A stretch of DNA of 64,000 nt from Nocardia vulneris (GCF_001613425.1 NZ_BDCI01000050.1:1-64000), one strand, 5' to 3'; shown: positions 17,080 to 25,468, counted from the first letter of the stretch. The notes: generated by a model not told the origin, from the sequence alone. Program-made: numbers and translations.

Positions 17080-18159
17080 TTACGGCTCGATTGCGCCGAC
17101 GCCCGGCAAAGTGGCGACGAACCGGGCGCCGCCGCCCGGCCGGCTCACGCATTCGACCTGGCCACCGTGCTTGGCGACGGTCTCGGCGACCAGCGCGAGG
17201 CCGATGCCGGTCCCGGTCGCCGACCGACGACCGCTGCGCGCGGTCGCGAAACGTTCGAAGATGCGCACCCGGTCCGCCGGCGGTACACCGGGGCCCGCGT
17301 CGTCCACGACGATCACCGCCGCGTCGCCCAGTCGATCCGCGGCGACCGCGACCACGCCGCCACCGTGCAGGTCCGCGTTCTGCAGCAGGTTCACCACCGC
17401 CCGCTCCAGTTCGAGCTTGCGGCCGAGCACAACGACATCTTCGTGCACGGTCAGCAGATCGGGCGCGTAGCGACGCTCGGCGAGCGTGTGCCGCAACAGA
17501 TCTCGCACCGACAGCGGTTCCTGGTCGCCGCGGTGCATGCCCGCCTCGACCCGCGCGAGCGCGAGCAGGTCGTCGAGTAGCCGCCGCAGATGATCGACCT
17601 CGTCGGTGACCAGCACGAGCGCCCGCTGGGAACGCTCGGGCAGATCGTCGCGATGCCGGTTGAGCACGTCCACACTGGCCATCAAAGTGGTGAGCGGCGT
17701 GCGCAATTCGTGACTGACATCGCCGAACAGCCGGTGCTCGCGCTCGATCCGCCGTTGCAGCGAATCGACCATGGAGTTGAACGACTCCACGGTGGTCGCC
17801 AGGTCTTGATCGTGGGTGGCGGACAGGCGCAGATCCAGATCGCCCGAGGCGATCCGGGCGGCGGTTGCGGCCAGCTGGTGCAGCGGGGTGAGCACGCGCC
17901 TGCTCGCCCACCAGCCCACGGCCGCGCCGATCGCGGTGACCGCGACCGCGCAGGCGACCAGCACATTACGCAGCAGATCCAGGTTCGCCTGCAGGTCGGC
18001 GGCACCGGTCTGCGCGTGTTCCAGATAGCTGCGGCTGATGGTGAACACCGAGACCACCAGCACCAGCGACATCAGCGCGCTGATCGCGGTGAACACGGCG
18101 GTTACCCGGCCGCGCAGACTCCAGCGTGTCGGATCGAGCCAGCGTTCAGCGCTGGACAT
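17080..18159 (-). CDS. Two-component sensor histidine kinase
   Basis: A 359-aa membrane HisKA-type kinase. Two membrane segments (about residues 20-45 and 66-88) bracket a very short outside loop of about 20 residues, then a HAMP region to about residue 140. The phospho-acceptor box FGDVSHELRTPLTTL has its His near residue 150. The N box (LLQNADLHGG), G1 (VVDDAGPGVPP), F box (IFERFA) and G2 (GTGIGLALV) follow. The short sensor loop suggests that it senses the membrane itself or a partner rather than a soluble ligand. Its start overlaps the response-regulator gene by 14 bp. It ends 84 bp ahead of ectA in the same direction. Confidence 0.9.
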   Translation of the reverse strand: MSSAERWLDPTRWSLRGRVTAVFTAISALMSLVLVVSVFTISRSYLEHAQTGAADLQANLDLLRNVLVACAVAVTAIGAAVGWWASRRVLTPLHQLAATAARIASGDLDLRLSATHDQDLATTVESFNSMVDSLQRRIEREHRLFGDVSHELRTPLTTLMASVDVLNRHRDDLPERSQRALVLVTDEVDHLRRLLDDLLALARVEAGMHRGDQEPLSVRDLLRHTLAERRYAPDLLTVHEDVVVLGRKLELERAVVNLLQNADLHGGGVVAVAADRLGDAAVIVVDDAGPGVPPADRVRIFERFATARSGRRSATGTGIGLALVAETVAKHGGQVECVSRPGGGARFVATLPGVGAIEP

Positions 18160-18859
18160 CGAGTCGATAGCCGAGCCCGCGCACCGTCACCACGACGCGC
18201 GGGTCGGAAGCGTCTCGTTCGATCTTCGTGCGCAGCCTGCGCATGTGCACGTCGACGATCCGCTCGTCACCGAAAAAGCCTTGGTCCCATACTCGTTCGA
18301 GCAGAACGGTGCGGCTGAGCACCCGGCCCGGCGTCTCCGCGAGCTCGCACAGCAGGCGGAACTCGGTGAGCGTCAGCCGGATCTGCTCCTCGCCGCGGCG
18401 CACCACGCCCGCGTCCTGCGCGAGCACCAGCGGCGCCTCGGGGTCGGCGTCGAGCACCACCTCCTGCGGTGGCGCCTCGCGTTCGGCGGTGAGCCTGGCC
18501 CGGCGCCGCACCGCCCGCATCCGCGCGGTGATCTCCTTGATCTCGAACGGCTTCGCCACGAAATCGTCGGCGCCCGCCTCCAGCGCGGCCACCACGTCGT
18601 GGGTGTCGTCGCGCGCGCTGACCACGATGATCGGCACGTCGTGCTCGCGGCGGATCTCCCGGATGCAGTCGAAGCCGTCCATATCGCCGAGCATCAGATC
18701 GACGATCATCACATCGGGCACGCCGTTGCTGCGCAGATGGGTGAGCGCGTCCTCGGCCTCCTCGGCCTCGGCGACGTCGTAGCCTTCGTCCTCCATGGCG
18801 AGCCGCAGCGCACCCCGGACCCGGTCGTCGTCCTCGACGATCATCAGGTTCGCCGTCAT
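18146..18859 (-). CDS. OmpR-family response regulator
   Basis: A 237-aa DNA-binding response regulator. The receiver domain has the acidic cluster EDDD (residues 9-12), phospho-acceptor Asp54 in MIVDLMLGD, Ser/Thr in VVSARDD, and Lys in VAKPFE. The winged helix (about residues 150-237) has TLTEFRLLCELAETPGRVLS and the recognition-helix and wing pattern VDVHMRRLRTKIE...VRGLGYRL. I start at the ATG at 18859, at which the conserved receiver begins; an upstream ATG in frame adds only nine unconserved residues. It is the cognate partner of the overlapping kinase. The target genes are unknown; the ectoine operon just downstream is an obvious candidate. Confidence 0.9.
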   Translation of the reverse strand: MTANLMIVEDDDRVRGALRLAMEDEGYDVAEAEEAEDALTHLRSNGVPDVMIVDLMLGDMDGFDCIREIRREHDVPIIVVSARDDTHDVVAALEAGADDFVAKPFEIKEITARMRAVRRRARLTAEREAPPQEVVLDADPEAPLVLAQDAGVVRRGEEQIRLTLTEFRLLCELAETPGRVLSRTVLLERVWDQGFFGDERIVDVHMRRLRTKIERDASDPRVVVTVRGLGYRLDVQR

Positions 18860-19262
18860 CGCCGCACCTCGCCGACGCCCGGCCACACTGGGGCCGCCAA
18901 GGCGGCGGTGCCTCTGGTTCGCTCGCTACGCTCGCTCAAATACCTATCCTTTGCAGACACGCAGGACGTCTGCCGGTGCGGAGAATCGCATCCCCATACC
19001 GACGCGACATTCCGCTTGTTCGAGCCACCTTGCCGATCTATCGGATACCCGAACAGACCATTCGGTAAACGCCGTGTGGACGCTTGATCAGCTGTTGCGC
19101 CGCCCCGCACCGGCCGCAACGGGTGCGGTGTGCGGGTCGGACGCAGGCGGCTCACGCCTGTCTGGTTATCCATCCACCCTGGCCGCATGAGCGTCGTTAT
19201 GCAACCGTTACGTGATGCCCGACACACGGCGGCCACCGTGGCCGCGCGCCCGCGCGGACGGT
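18860..19262. other. Gene-free stretch
   Basis: About 400 bp with no supportable gene. It includes a small GCCGCC-AA-GGCGGC hairpin at 18893-18906, and an AT-richer patch at 18939-18955 (CAAATACCTATCC) that may belong to the promoter of the two-component operon. Nothing else is recognised. Confidence 0.4.
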
Positions 19263-19670
19263 TCAGCGCTCGTCGCGAGTCGAATGTTCCAGCCGATTGA
19301 AGTTGCTCGGCGTGCCGTCGGGAAGCTGCTCCTGGTAGCGAAAGTGCAGGTGCCGCTCCTCGAAGGTGGCGAACCACTCGTCCCAGTCCACCGGCCGCAG
19401 CACCGCCCCGCCGTAGCCGGGGAAATCCAGGCGCAGCGACCCCATGGGGCCGCCGTACGCGATGCCGGGCATCGTCGCCGGTGTGGCGCCACGCCGCTCC
19501 GCCCACTGCCGGATGGTGTCGTGATCCCTGGTGACCCGGGTGCGCTCCACATTCCCGGCGCGGGTGCGCTCCCGCCGCTCGGGTGCGGGCTTGTCCTGCT
19601 GGTACTTCGTCGACCTCGAGCTCCCCGGTCCGGCGTACGGATTCCGGGTGCCTAGTCGGTGGTCGTTCAT
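19263..19670 (-). CDS. Conserved hypothetical protein (often mislabelled glucan-branching protein)
   Basis: A 135-aa soluble protein of a widespread family of unknown function. Its signature is DHDTIRQWAERRGATPATMPG followed by LRLDFPGYGG and WDEWFATFEERHLHFRYQE; automatic annotation often calls such proteins 1,4-alpha-glucan branching, without support. The N-terminal 50 residues are polar and basic, probably disordered. The ATG at 19670 has AGGAGA 5 nt upstream. A SigF-type promoter lies about 50-70 bp upstream on the same strand, so this is probably a general-stress protein. Confidence 0.8.
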   Translation of the reverse strand: MNDHRLGTRNPYAGPGSSRSTKYQQDKPAPERRERTRAGNVERTRVTRDHDTIRQWAERRGATPATMPGIAYGGPMGSLRLDFPGYGGAVLRPVDWDEWFATFEERHLHFRYQEQLPDGTPSNFNRLEHSTRDER

Positions 19671-19716
19671 GACGATCTCCTGAGCCATCGGCATCGTAAG
19701 TCCGGTTCCCTTTCAC

Positions 19717-19742
19717 GTACCCGACGCCAACTTCGCGCAAAC
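19717..19742 (-). promoter_or_regulatory. Predicted SigF promoter
   Basis: Read on the minus strand: GTTT, 16 nt, GGGTAC. This fits the mycobacterial SigF pattern (GTTT, 15-17 nt, GGGTAT). The predicted start point falls about 40 nt before the ATG of the conserved hypothetical gene ending at 19263. Confidence 0.6.
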
Positions 19743-19842
19743 CGGCACTACGTCACAAAGCCCCGGCCGATGCAGCAGAAATGCCCCGAAAACGCTGCCC
19801 GCCAGCCACTCTGTGAGGGGAGTCACCGGTAGCCACGCGGTG

Positions 19843-19866
19843 GTTGGGTCCGGTCACGATGGGTAC
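19843..19866 (+). promoter_or_regulatory. Predicted SigF promoter
   Basis: GTTG, 14 nt, GGGTAC, ending 23 bp before the ATG of the small Pro-rich gene. Element and spacing are the same as at the site in front of the UsfY-like gene. Confidence 0.55.
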
Positions 19867-19889
19867 CGCTGCCTCGAGGAGGCAATCCC

Positions 19890-20129
19890 ATGACCACTCC
19901 AGTACCGCACGAACCGAGTCCGATTCCCCCGATCCCGGAACCCGATCCGGTGCCGCCGGTACCCGGTCCGGACCCGGCGCCCGCACCCCCGCAGCCCGGG
20001 CCGGATCCGCTACCGCCGGTACCCGAACCCCGCCCGGCGCCCGACCCGGGCCGGCCGCTGCCGCCGGTACCCGAACCGGGTGGGCCGCTGACCCCGCCGC
20101 ACGATCCGACGCCGCCGAATCCGCTCTGA
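19890..20129 (+). CDS. Small proline-rich protein
   Basis: A 79-aa protein that is roughly half proline, built of PxP units such as PPVPEPDP and PLPPVPEP. A GAGGAGG ribosome site lies 8 nt before the ATG and a SigF-type promoter lies just upstream, which argues that it is a real gene despite its composition. It has no signal peptide, Cys or hydrophobic stretch. It is presumably an unfolded, extended polypeptide of unknown role. It is convergent with sigF. Confidence 0.6.
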   Translation: MTTPVPHEPSPIPPIPEPDPVPPVPGPDPAPAPPQPGPDPLPPVPEPRPAPDPGRPLPPVPEPGGPLTPPHDPTPPNPL

Positions 20130-20149
20130 GCGCACAGGGATTCGTGTCG

Positions 20150-20935
20150 TCAGTCCCGTAGCGCGTCGTTGCGAAGCTGCTGCAGGGTCTTCGACAGGAT
20201 GCGCGAGACGTGCATCTGCGAGACGCCGAGCACGTCGGCGATCTGGGACTGGGTCTTCGATTCGAAGAACCGCATGATCAGCACGCGACGCTCGCGCTCG
20301 GGCAGCTCCTCGATCAAGGGGCGCACGGCGAGGTAGTCCTCCACCAGATGGTAGGAGGGCTCCTCGCTGCCGAGGCTTTCCAGCAGCGGCAGCGGCGCGT
20401 TGTCGATATCGTCGCCGGCCACCGCGTCGATCGAGGCGGACTGATAGGCGTTGCCCGCGATCAGCGCCTGGGTGACCTCGACCACGTCCACTTCCAGTTC
20501 CGCGGCGATCTCCCTGGCCCGCGGCATCCGGCCGAGCCGCTGCGACAGCGCCTCCACCGTGACCCCGATCGTGAGCTGAATCTCCTTGGTACGCCGGGGA
20601 ACTCGCACCGACCAGGTGTTGTCCCGGAAATGCCTGCGCACCTCGCCCATGATGGTCGGCACGGCGAAGGACAGGAACGAAGAACCCCGCTCGACATCGA
20701 AGCGGTCCGCGGCCTGCACCAGACCGAGCCGGGCCACCTGCAGCAGATCGTCGAAATTCTCCCCACGCCCGGCGAATTTGCGCGCGATGTGCTCGGCCAG
20801 CGGCAGGCAGCGTTCGATCAGCTCGGCACGCATCGGCTCGCGCCGCGGATCGCCCTCGGCCAGCGCCGCGATCTTCTCGAACAGGGGCTCGATATTCTCG
20901 TAGCTGTCGCCGCGAGTTCCTGAGCTAGCCGCCAT
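20150..20935 (-). CDS. sigF: RNA polymerase sigma factor SigF (SigB/F/G family)
   Basis: A group-3 sigma factor of 261 aa for the general stress response. Region 2 contains LAEHIARKFAGRGENFDDLLQVARLGL and the -10 recognition helix FLSFAVPTIMGEVRRHFRD. Region 3 follows with VPRRTKEI. Region 4 carries the -35 helix-turn-helix (ESKTQSQIADVLGVSQMHVSRILSKTLQQLR). Its start overlaps the end of the anti-sigma gene by 11 bp, the same order as usfX-sigF in mycobacteria. A strong SigF-type promoter lies ahead of the pair, implying positive autoregulation. At least five neighbouring genes carry similar promoters. Confidence 0.93.
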   Translation of the reverse strand: MAASSGTRGDSYENIEPLFEKIAALAEGDPRREPMRAELIERCLPLAEHIARKFAGRGENFDDLLQVARLGLVQAADRFDVERGSSFLSFAVPTIMGEVRRHFRDNTWSVRVPRRTKEIQLTIGVTVEALSQRLGRMPRAREIAAELEVDVVEVTQALIAGNAYQSASIDAVAGDDIDNAPLPLLESLGSEEPSYHLVEDYLAVRPLIEELPERERRVLIMRFFESKTQSQIADVLGVSQMHVSRILSKTLQQLRNDALRD

Positions 20936-21356
20936 CGGATGCCCTTCGCACCCAACTGAAGTCGACCACCGTGGGATAGCCGGCCACGCCTGGGTCGAAG
21001 GGCGCCTGCGACGCGGCGATGGAATGGGTCAGCGTGCGCACGATATGCCAGCCGAAGCCTGCCTGGCCGACCACCTGCTCCGAGGTCGCCACCGACGCGA
21101 CGTGCACGAACATCTGATCGGTGTCATAGGTGAATTCGCAGTCGAGCTGCGAGCCCGGCACCGCGTCCAAGATCAGCGAGGTGGCCACCTCGTCCAGGGC
21201 CAAACGGATGTCGGTGACTTCGTCGAGCGCGAAATCGGCGATGAGGGCCACGGTTTCGGCGAGCCCGCGCAACATCGTCAACTGTTCCAGCCGAGCGGGG
21301 ATTCGGACGCCGATTGTCGTTGTTTCCGTAGAGGATCGGGAAGTCCACTCCCCCAT
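20925..21356 (-). CDS. rsbW: Anti-sigma-F factor (RsbW/UsfX-like)
   Basis: A 143-aa HATPase_c-fold anti-sigma factor. The N box is DIRLALDEVATSLILD near residue 55 and the G-box equivalent is GFGWHIVRTLTHS near residue 105. It would hold SigF inactive until an antagonist (a STAS protein) releases it. I prefer the ATG at 21356 because AAGGTGG sits 8 nt upstream; an ATG at 21362 and a longer frame are alternatives. It overlaps sigF. The ATP-lid glycines are less canonical than in Bacillus RsbW, as in mycobacterial UsfX, so kinase activity cannot be assumed. Confidence 0.85.
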   Translation of the reverse strand: MGEWTSRSSTETTTIGVRIPARLEQLTMLRGLAETVALIADFALDEVTDIRLALDEVATSLILDAVPGSQLDCEFTYDTDQMFVHVASVATSEQVVGQAGFGWHIVRTLTHSIAASQAPFDPGVAGYPTVVDFSWVRRASDGG

Positions 21357-21526
21357 GCCCATCACCACCTTGCTCTCGCAGCCGACCCGGAGCCGCCAGG
21401 TTGTCGGGATCCGGTTCTCGCGGGCCGCCCGTCTGCCCACCGCCGCGGCTACTCGCCCACCACGGCCGAACCCAGCGCCGCGAAGGCTGAAGATCCGAAA
21501 CCGCGGCGCTTTTCTTCCCTACCGTC

Positions 21527-21551
21527 GTACCCGCCGCGGCTGGACCGAAAC
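21527..21551 (-). promoter_or_regulatory. Predicted autoregulatory SigF promoter of rsbW-sigF
   Basis: On the minus strand: GTTT, 15 nt, GGGTAC, an excellent match to the SigF consensus. It lies about 165-190 bp before the rsbW start codon. An 8-bp inverted repeat (CCGCGGCG/CGCCGCGG at 21501-21508 and 21532-21539) flanks the -10 and may add control or form a 5'-UTR hairpin. Confidence 0.7.
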
Positions 21552-21563
21552 GTGGCGGGCGGG

Positions 21564-22247
21564 TCAGCCCGCGTCGATCCGTTCGTGCGCGGTGAGCAGC
21601 AGATGGTCGAACTGGGTGCGCAGTCCCACGGTCGAATTGGTGAGCGACTCCAGATCCGCCACCAGCCGCGAGGCGAGCGTGCGCAGCTTGATGTTCGTCT
21701 CCTGCGAACGCCAACTGAGCACCCGGAACGCCTGCTCCGCGTTGACGCCGTAGACCAGCATCACCGCACCCTTGGCCTGCTCGATCACCGCGCGCGAGGC
21801 CCACAGTTCCGGCAGAGCGTCGTCGAGGGCCTCCTGGCGATGTTCCTCGAGGGTCTCGGTGACGTCGATGTAGTACCCGGAGGTACCCACGACCGCACCC
21901 GTGTGATCGAAGAGGTGATCGGCCACGACGATGACGTGGTGCACCCGGCCCAGCGTGTCGAGGATGCGATGGCGGCTGGAGAACGGCTCGCCCTCGTCGA
22001 TGGACTTGGCCAGTGCGCTGGCCACCTGGGCGCGATCATCGGGGTGCTTGTGCGTCAGCAGCAGTTCGGTCGTCGGGGTGACGGTGCCCGGCGCGTAGCC
22101 GTGCATCGCGGCCACCTCGTCTGACCATTCCCACCGCTGATCGGCGAACCAGAAACGAAAACTACCGACACTCTGTGGTGTCCCTAATCCGATCACCCGA
22201 TCCAGCGCGAGAGCGTTCTCGGGCTGGACCGGCCCCATTTCAGTCAC
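21564..22247 (-). CDS. PAS-ANTAR RNA-binding antiterminator
   Basis: A 227-aa regulator with an N-terminal PAS domain (about residues 25-130; WEWSDEVAAMHGYAPG and the HPDD segment typical of PAS_3) and a C-terminal ANTAR domain (about residues 150-215; VIEQAKGAVMLVYGVNAEQAFRVL). ANTAR proteins bind paired hexaloop hairpins in mRNA leaders and prevent termination, and the PAS domain should sense a small signal. GTG at 22247 or ATG at 22238 could be the start; longer frames only run over the STAS gene region. It stands between the STAS gene and the rsbW-sigF promoter, suggesting a stress-related role. Confidence 0.85.
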   Translation of the reverse strand: MTEMGPVQPENALALDRVIGLGTPQSVGSFRFWFADQRWEWSDEVAAMHGYAPGTVTPTTELLLTHKHPDDRAQVASALAKSIDEGEPFSSRHRILDTLGRVHHVIVVADHLFDHTGAVVGTSGYYIDVTETLEEHRQEALDDALPELWASRAVIEQAKGAVMLVYGVNAEQAFRVLSWRSQETNIKLRTLASRLVADLESLTNSTVGLRTQFDHLLLTAHERIDAG

Positions 22248-22336
22248 AGCGCAAGTATCCGTCGAATGGGCACGCCACGCGAACAGATCCGGCTGCGCCA
22301 CGCCGATGTCGACCCGGCGTGTCGGTCTACTCCGCC

Positions 22337-22750
22337 TCACCCGTCCAGCGCGGCCCGCATCGAGGGATAAGGGCTGAACAACGGCCTGACGCCGGCCACT
22401 TCGAGCGAGCGCTCGACCTCCGGCCTGCCACCCACGAGCCGCAGGTCCACGCCGTCGCACGCGGCTCGCTGCCGGGTGGTGCCGAGTGTCGCGGCGGCCC
22501 GGATGCTGAGGAATCGCGCCGCGCGCAGATCTATCACCACCGCCGCGCAATTCGCGCGCACCGCGCGTTCGACCGTGGCGAAGAATTGCGGGCAGACAGT
22601 GGCGTCCAATTCGCCTTCCACCCGGACCACCATGCATTCGTGGCGGCGGTCCACGCGTTGTGCCCAGGCCCGGCGATTGCGCGGCGCGGGCCCGGAACCG
22701 TTCCGATGCACACCTTCGGCGTACTCGTGTAAAGCGGAACTAGCGGACAT
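22337..22750 (-). CDS. STAS-domain protein (anti-anti-sigma-like)
   Basis: A 137-aa STAS protein, the fold of RsbV-type antagonists that free a sigma factor from its anti-sigma partner. The core runs MVVRVEGELDATVCPQFF, then VVIDLRAARFLSIRAAATL, where the Ser of FLSIRAA occupies the position of the regulated phosphoserine. GGAGG lies 9 nt before the ATG at 22750. The N-terminal 45 residues are polar. Sitting 1.4 kb from rsbW-sigF, it is a good candidate for the RsbW antagonist. The departure of FLSIRAA from the canonical (D/V)SSG motif leaves this uncertain. Confidence 0.75.
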   Translation of the reverse strand: MSASSALHEYAEGVHRNGSGPAPRNRRAWAQRVDRRHECMVVRVEGELDATVCPQFFATVERAVRANCAAVVIDLRAARFLSIRAAATLGTTRQRAACDGVDLRLVGGRPEVERSLEVAGVRPLFSPYPSMRAALDG

Positions 22751-22993
22751 AAGAGAGCCTCCCATACGGGGGGTTTCCAGTTCGACGCCACTGACTGGAA
22801 CGATGAGAATCTCAGGTGAGCAGGTATCGCGCAATGGGGCGATCGGTTGTCGCCACGATCCCATCGGCCGGTGTGTGGCGGGTGTGATCGCCTGCGTCGA
22901 ACCGGGGTCGGCTGTCGTCTCAACCTCACTACAGTGTGGCACGCTCGGCTGCCACTGTCACAGATTCCTCCGACGCCGCTGATCAGGCCGAGG

Positions 22994-23017
22994 GTTACCG
23001 AACCGGCCAGCGGGTAC
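22994..23017 (+). promoter_or_regulatory. Predicted SigF promoter
   Basis: GTTA, 14 nt, GGGTAC, ending 9 bp before the ATG of a 50-codon membrane protein. The transcript would be almost leaderless. One base of the -35 departs from consensus. Confidence 0.45.
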
Positions 23018-23026
23018 GCCTTTACC

Positions 23027-23179
23027 ATGAAGGCCACGAAGACGCCCGGCTCGGCCACCCGTCCGCCGTTGATTCGCCACCAATCCCCGGTCACCGCAAC
23101 CCTCGCGATCATCGCGACGACGGTGCTGGTGGCGGTGCTATCCGTGGTCGCACTCAGTATCGTCGTCTCGACCATGTGA
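23027..23179 (+). CDS. Small single-pass membrane protein
   Basis: A 50-aa protein: a basic N-terminal half (about 22 residues) and a single long hydrophobic helix (TLAIIATTVLVAVLSVVALS) almost to the C-terminus. It has no ribosome site, but a SigF-like promoter immediately upstream would give a near-leaderless mRNA. The size and shape recall stress-induced membrane mini-proteins. Function unknown; that it is a gene rests on the promoter and the clean helix. Confidence 0.45.
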   Translation: MKATKTPGSATRPPLIRHQSPVTATLAIIATTVLVAVLSVVALSIVVSTM

Positions 23180-23211
23180 GACCCGAGCCGTAACAGCAAG
23201 CAGGCCCGATG

Positions 23212-23236
23212 GTTTCGTTCCCGCTCACTCGGGCAT
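23212..23236 (+). promoter_or_regulatory. Possible SigF promoter (variant -10)
   Basis: GTTT, 15 nt, GGGCAT, about 95 bp upstream of the glycosyltransferase start. The -35 is perfect; the -10 has C for T at its fourth base. Confidence 0.35.
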
Positions 23237-23329
23237 TCCGGCAATTATCCGAAATGCATTGGGTCACGCGCCATCTGGTCGCGGGGCGGTGCCGCACGCC
23301 GCGCAGCAGTGGAGAGAACGGAGCACATC

Positions 23330-24553
23330 GTGAAGATTGCCATGGTTTCCGAGCACACCTCCCCGCTCGGCGAGCCCGGCGGCACCCATTCGAGCGGTCA
23401 GAGCGTCCATGTCGGTGAGTTGGCGGCGGCCTACGTTCACCGCGGGCACGATGTCTCGGTCTATATCCGGCGGACCGACCCGACCAGTCCGACCGAGGTG
23501 GTCACGGCCGCGGGTTACCGGCTGGTCCGCGTGCCCGCCGGACCGCCGCGAGCGCTGCCGTTGAACGAAAGTCTGCCGCACCTGGGCGATTTCGGTAGTT
23601 TTCTACAGCGGCACTGGGGCCGGGACAAGCCCGATATCGTGCACGCGCACTTCTGGATGTCGGGGCTCGCGGCGGAACTGGCCGCACGGGCGCACGGCAT
23701 TCCGGTCGTAGTGACCTTCCACGCCCTCGGCACCGTACGCCGCCGTAATCAGGGCTTGGCCGATACGAGCCCGCGTTCGCGCATCCGTTTCGAGCGGCTG
23801 ATCGCCGGGCGGGCCGCGCACATCGTCGCGACCTCCGCGGACGAGGTGGTCGAGCTGACCAGGATGGGCGTGCCCCGGTTCCGGATCTCGGTCGTTCCGT
23901 CCGGGGTGGATCTCGCGGCGTTCACGCCGGAGGGCGCCCGCGCCGAACGCGGGCAGCGCTACCGGCTGCATCGCCTGCTCTCGGTCGGAAAACTGGTCCC
24001 GCGCAAGGGTTTCGAAGTGGCGATCAAAGCACTCCAGGAGCTGCCCGACACCGAACTGGTGATCGCGGGCGGGCCGGTCGGCGACGATGTCGAGGACGAC
24101 GGCGAAGGCAGGCGGCTACGCCGGCTGGCGATGGAATACGGTGTGCAGGACCGGCTTCGGATGATCGGCCCGGTGTCGCGGACGGAACTGCCGCGCTGGT
24201 ACCGCTCCGCCGACGTGGTGCTGTGCACGCCCTCGTACGAGCCGTTCGGCCGCACCGCACTAGAGGCCATGGCGTGCCGGAAACCGGTGGTGGCCACCGC
24301 GGTCGGCGGCCTGCTCGACACCGTGGTGGACGGCGTGACCGGCCGGCTGATCGCGCCGCCGGACCCCCTCGCGGTGGCCCGTGCCGTGCGTCCGCTGCTC
24401 GACGACAAGACCCTGCGCGAAACCTGGGGCGCCGCAGGGTATCAACGCGCCGCGGGTCGCTACGCGTGGGATCAGGTGGCGCTGGAGACCCTGACCGCTT
24501 ACCACCGTGCCGCGCCCGCGCACGCCGCGGAAGTCGTCTCCTCGGCGCACTGA
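23330..24553 (+). CDS. GT-B glycosyltransferase (GT4 family)
   Basis: A retaining nucleotide-sugar transferase of about 407 aa. The N-terminal acceptor half begins with KIAMVSEHTSPLGEPGG, a pattern of GT4 enzymes such as MshA-like and trehalose- or lipid-modifying members, and has HAHFWMSGLAA near residue 110. The C-terminal donor half has SVGKLVPRKGFEVAI near residue 220 and the EX7E-type EPFGRTALEAMACRKPVVAT near residues 303-322. GTG at 23330 has a ribosome site (GGAG) 6 nt upstream; a GTG seven codons earlier is possible. Acceptor unknown. It lies in the SigF block and may modify a sugar or envelope component under stress. Confidence 0.85.
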   Translation: MKIAMVSEHTSPLGEPGGTHSSGQSVHVGELAAAYVHRGHDVSVYIRRTDPTSPTEVVTAAGYRLVRVPAGPPRALPLNESLPHLGDFGSFLQRHWGRDKPDIVHAHFWMSGLAAELAARAHGIPVVVTFHALGTVRRRNQGLADTSPRSRIRFERLIAGRAAHIVATSADEVVELTRMGVPRFRISVVPSGVDLAAFTPEGARAERGQRYRLHRLLSVGKLVPRKGFEVAIKALQELPDTELVIAGGPVGDDVEDDGEGRRLRRLAMEYGVQDRLRMIGPVSRTELPRWYRSADVVLCTPSYEPFGRTALEAMACRKPVVATAVGGLLDTVVDGVTGRLIAPPDPLAVARAVRPLLDDKTLRETWGAAGYQRAAGRYAWDQVALETLTAYHRAAPAHAAEVVSSAH

Positions 24554-24555
24554 GC

Positions 24556-24715
24556 CGGGTCCGAGTGCTGCACCGGTCCCATCGCTGCGGCGGGTCCGAG
24601 TGCTGCGCCGAGTCCGATCACTGCGGCGGGTCCGATCACTGCGGCGGGTCCGATCACTGCGGCGGGTCCGAGTGCTGCGCCGGGTCCGAGTGCTGCGCCG
24701 GTCCGACCACTGAGC
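24556..24715. repeat. 18-bp tandem repeat, about 9 copies
   Basis: Units start near 24556, 24574, 24591, 24609, 24627, 24645, 24663, 24681 and 24699; the consensus is CGGGTCCGATCACTGCGG with a GAGTGCTGCGC variant. Three central copies are identical. It lies just beyond the glycosyltransferase stop, between convergent genes. The frames through it are open only because the unit is a multiple of three. Confidence 0.9.
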
Positions 24716-24734
24716 ATGCGTCGGATCGGCGAAC

Positions 24735-25316
24735 TCAGCGTGCGGCCCCGTCGCTCGCGCGGTCCGTCGCGCCGTGCCTGCGGCGCGGCGAGCGCCACCA
24801 CCACGGCACGATCAACCACGCCGCCAAGAACAGCACGGCGACGACGACCCCCGCCACCACGCCGCCCGTTGTCCCGGTGACCAATTCGACGACCAGGATC
24901 ATCGCCCCGGTCAGTGAGACGCCGAGCAGGCCGATCCCGATCATCGCGCAGCGGTGCGCCGCCGCGACGACGTTGCCCAGCCGGTGACGCCGGAACAGGA
25001 TGCGGTGCCACGAAATGGGCGCGACGAGAAAGACGGTGGCCCCGATGGCCGCGGTCAGCGTGATCAAGTACAGCACCCGTAACGGTGCGGACAACGTCGG
25101 GAACGAGGCCTGGAACGGCACGATCAACAGCGCCGAGATCAGGAACTGCACACCGGTCTGCACCACCCGCAGTTCCTGGATCAGGGTGCCCCAATTGCGG
25201 TCGAGCCGTTCGGTTTCGGTCTCTCCGCGCGCGTCCCAGTTCCACTCGCGATCGTTGCGGCACCGATCGAATTCGCGGTTGTGCTCGACCGCTGGCTCAT
25301 TGTGTTGCTCGACCAT
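24735..25316 (-). CDS. DUF6328-type membrane protein
   Basis: A 193-aa protein with a polar N-terminal 45 residues and then the family start ETERLDRNWGTLIQELRVVQTGVQFL. Four hydrophobic segments follow, at about residues 55-72, 82-103, 118-142 and 148-172 (the second contains YLITLTAAIGATVFLVAP), and a basic tail. Proteins of this family are common in actinobacteria and have no known function. It starts at the ATG at 25316. A weak SigF-like element (GATT, 15 nt, GGGTAA, minus strand, near 25409-25433) lies upstream. It is convergent with the glycosyltransferase across the 18-bp repeat. Confidence 0.75.
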   Translation of the reverse strand: MVEQHNEPAVEHNREFDRCRNDREWNWDARGETETERLDRNWGTLIQELRVVQTGVQFLISALLIVPFQASFPTLSAPLRVLYLITLTAAIGATVFLVAPISWHRILFRRHRLGNVVAAAHRCAMIGIGLLGVSLTGAMILVVELVTGTTGGVVAGVVVAVLFLAAWLIVPWWWRSPRRRHGATDRASDGAAR

Positions 25317-25468
25317 GCCGCTCGTCCCTCGCCGGCTCGACGCTGTTGCACGGCCGCGGCGCGGTGCCGCGGCAACTCCGGCACCTGAGCGCTTACCCGG
25401 CCCCGCCGAAACGAATCACCGAGTCGGACATTCGACCAGCACAAATACCGAACCGCCGCAGATCGGGC

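Noticed and set aside
18856..19740. A long minus-strand frame covering the region before the two-component genes
   Set aside because: It is out of frame with the better-supported 135-aa conserved protein inside it and includes non-coding spacer.
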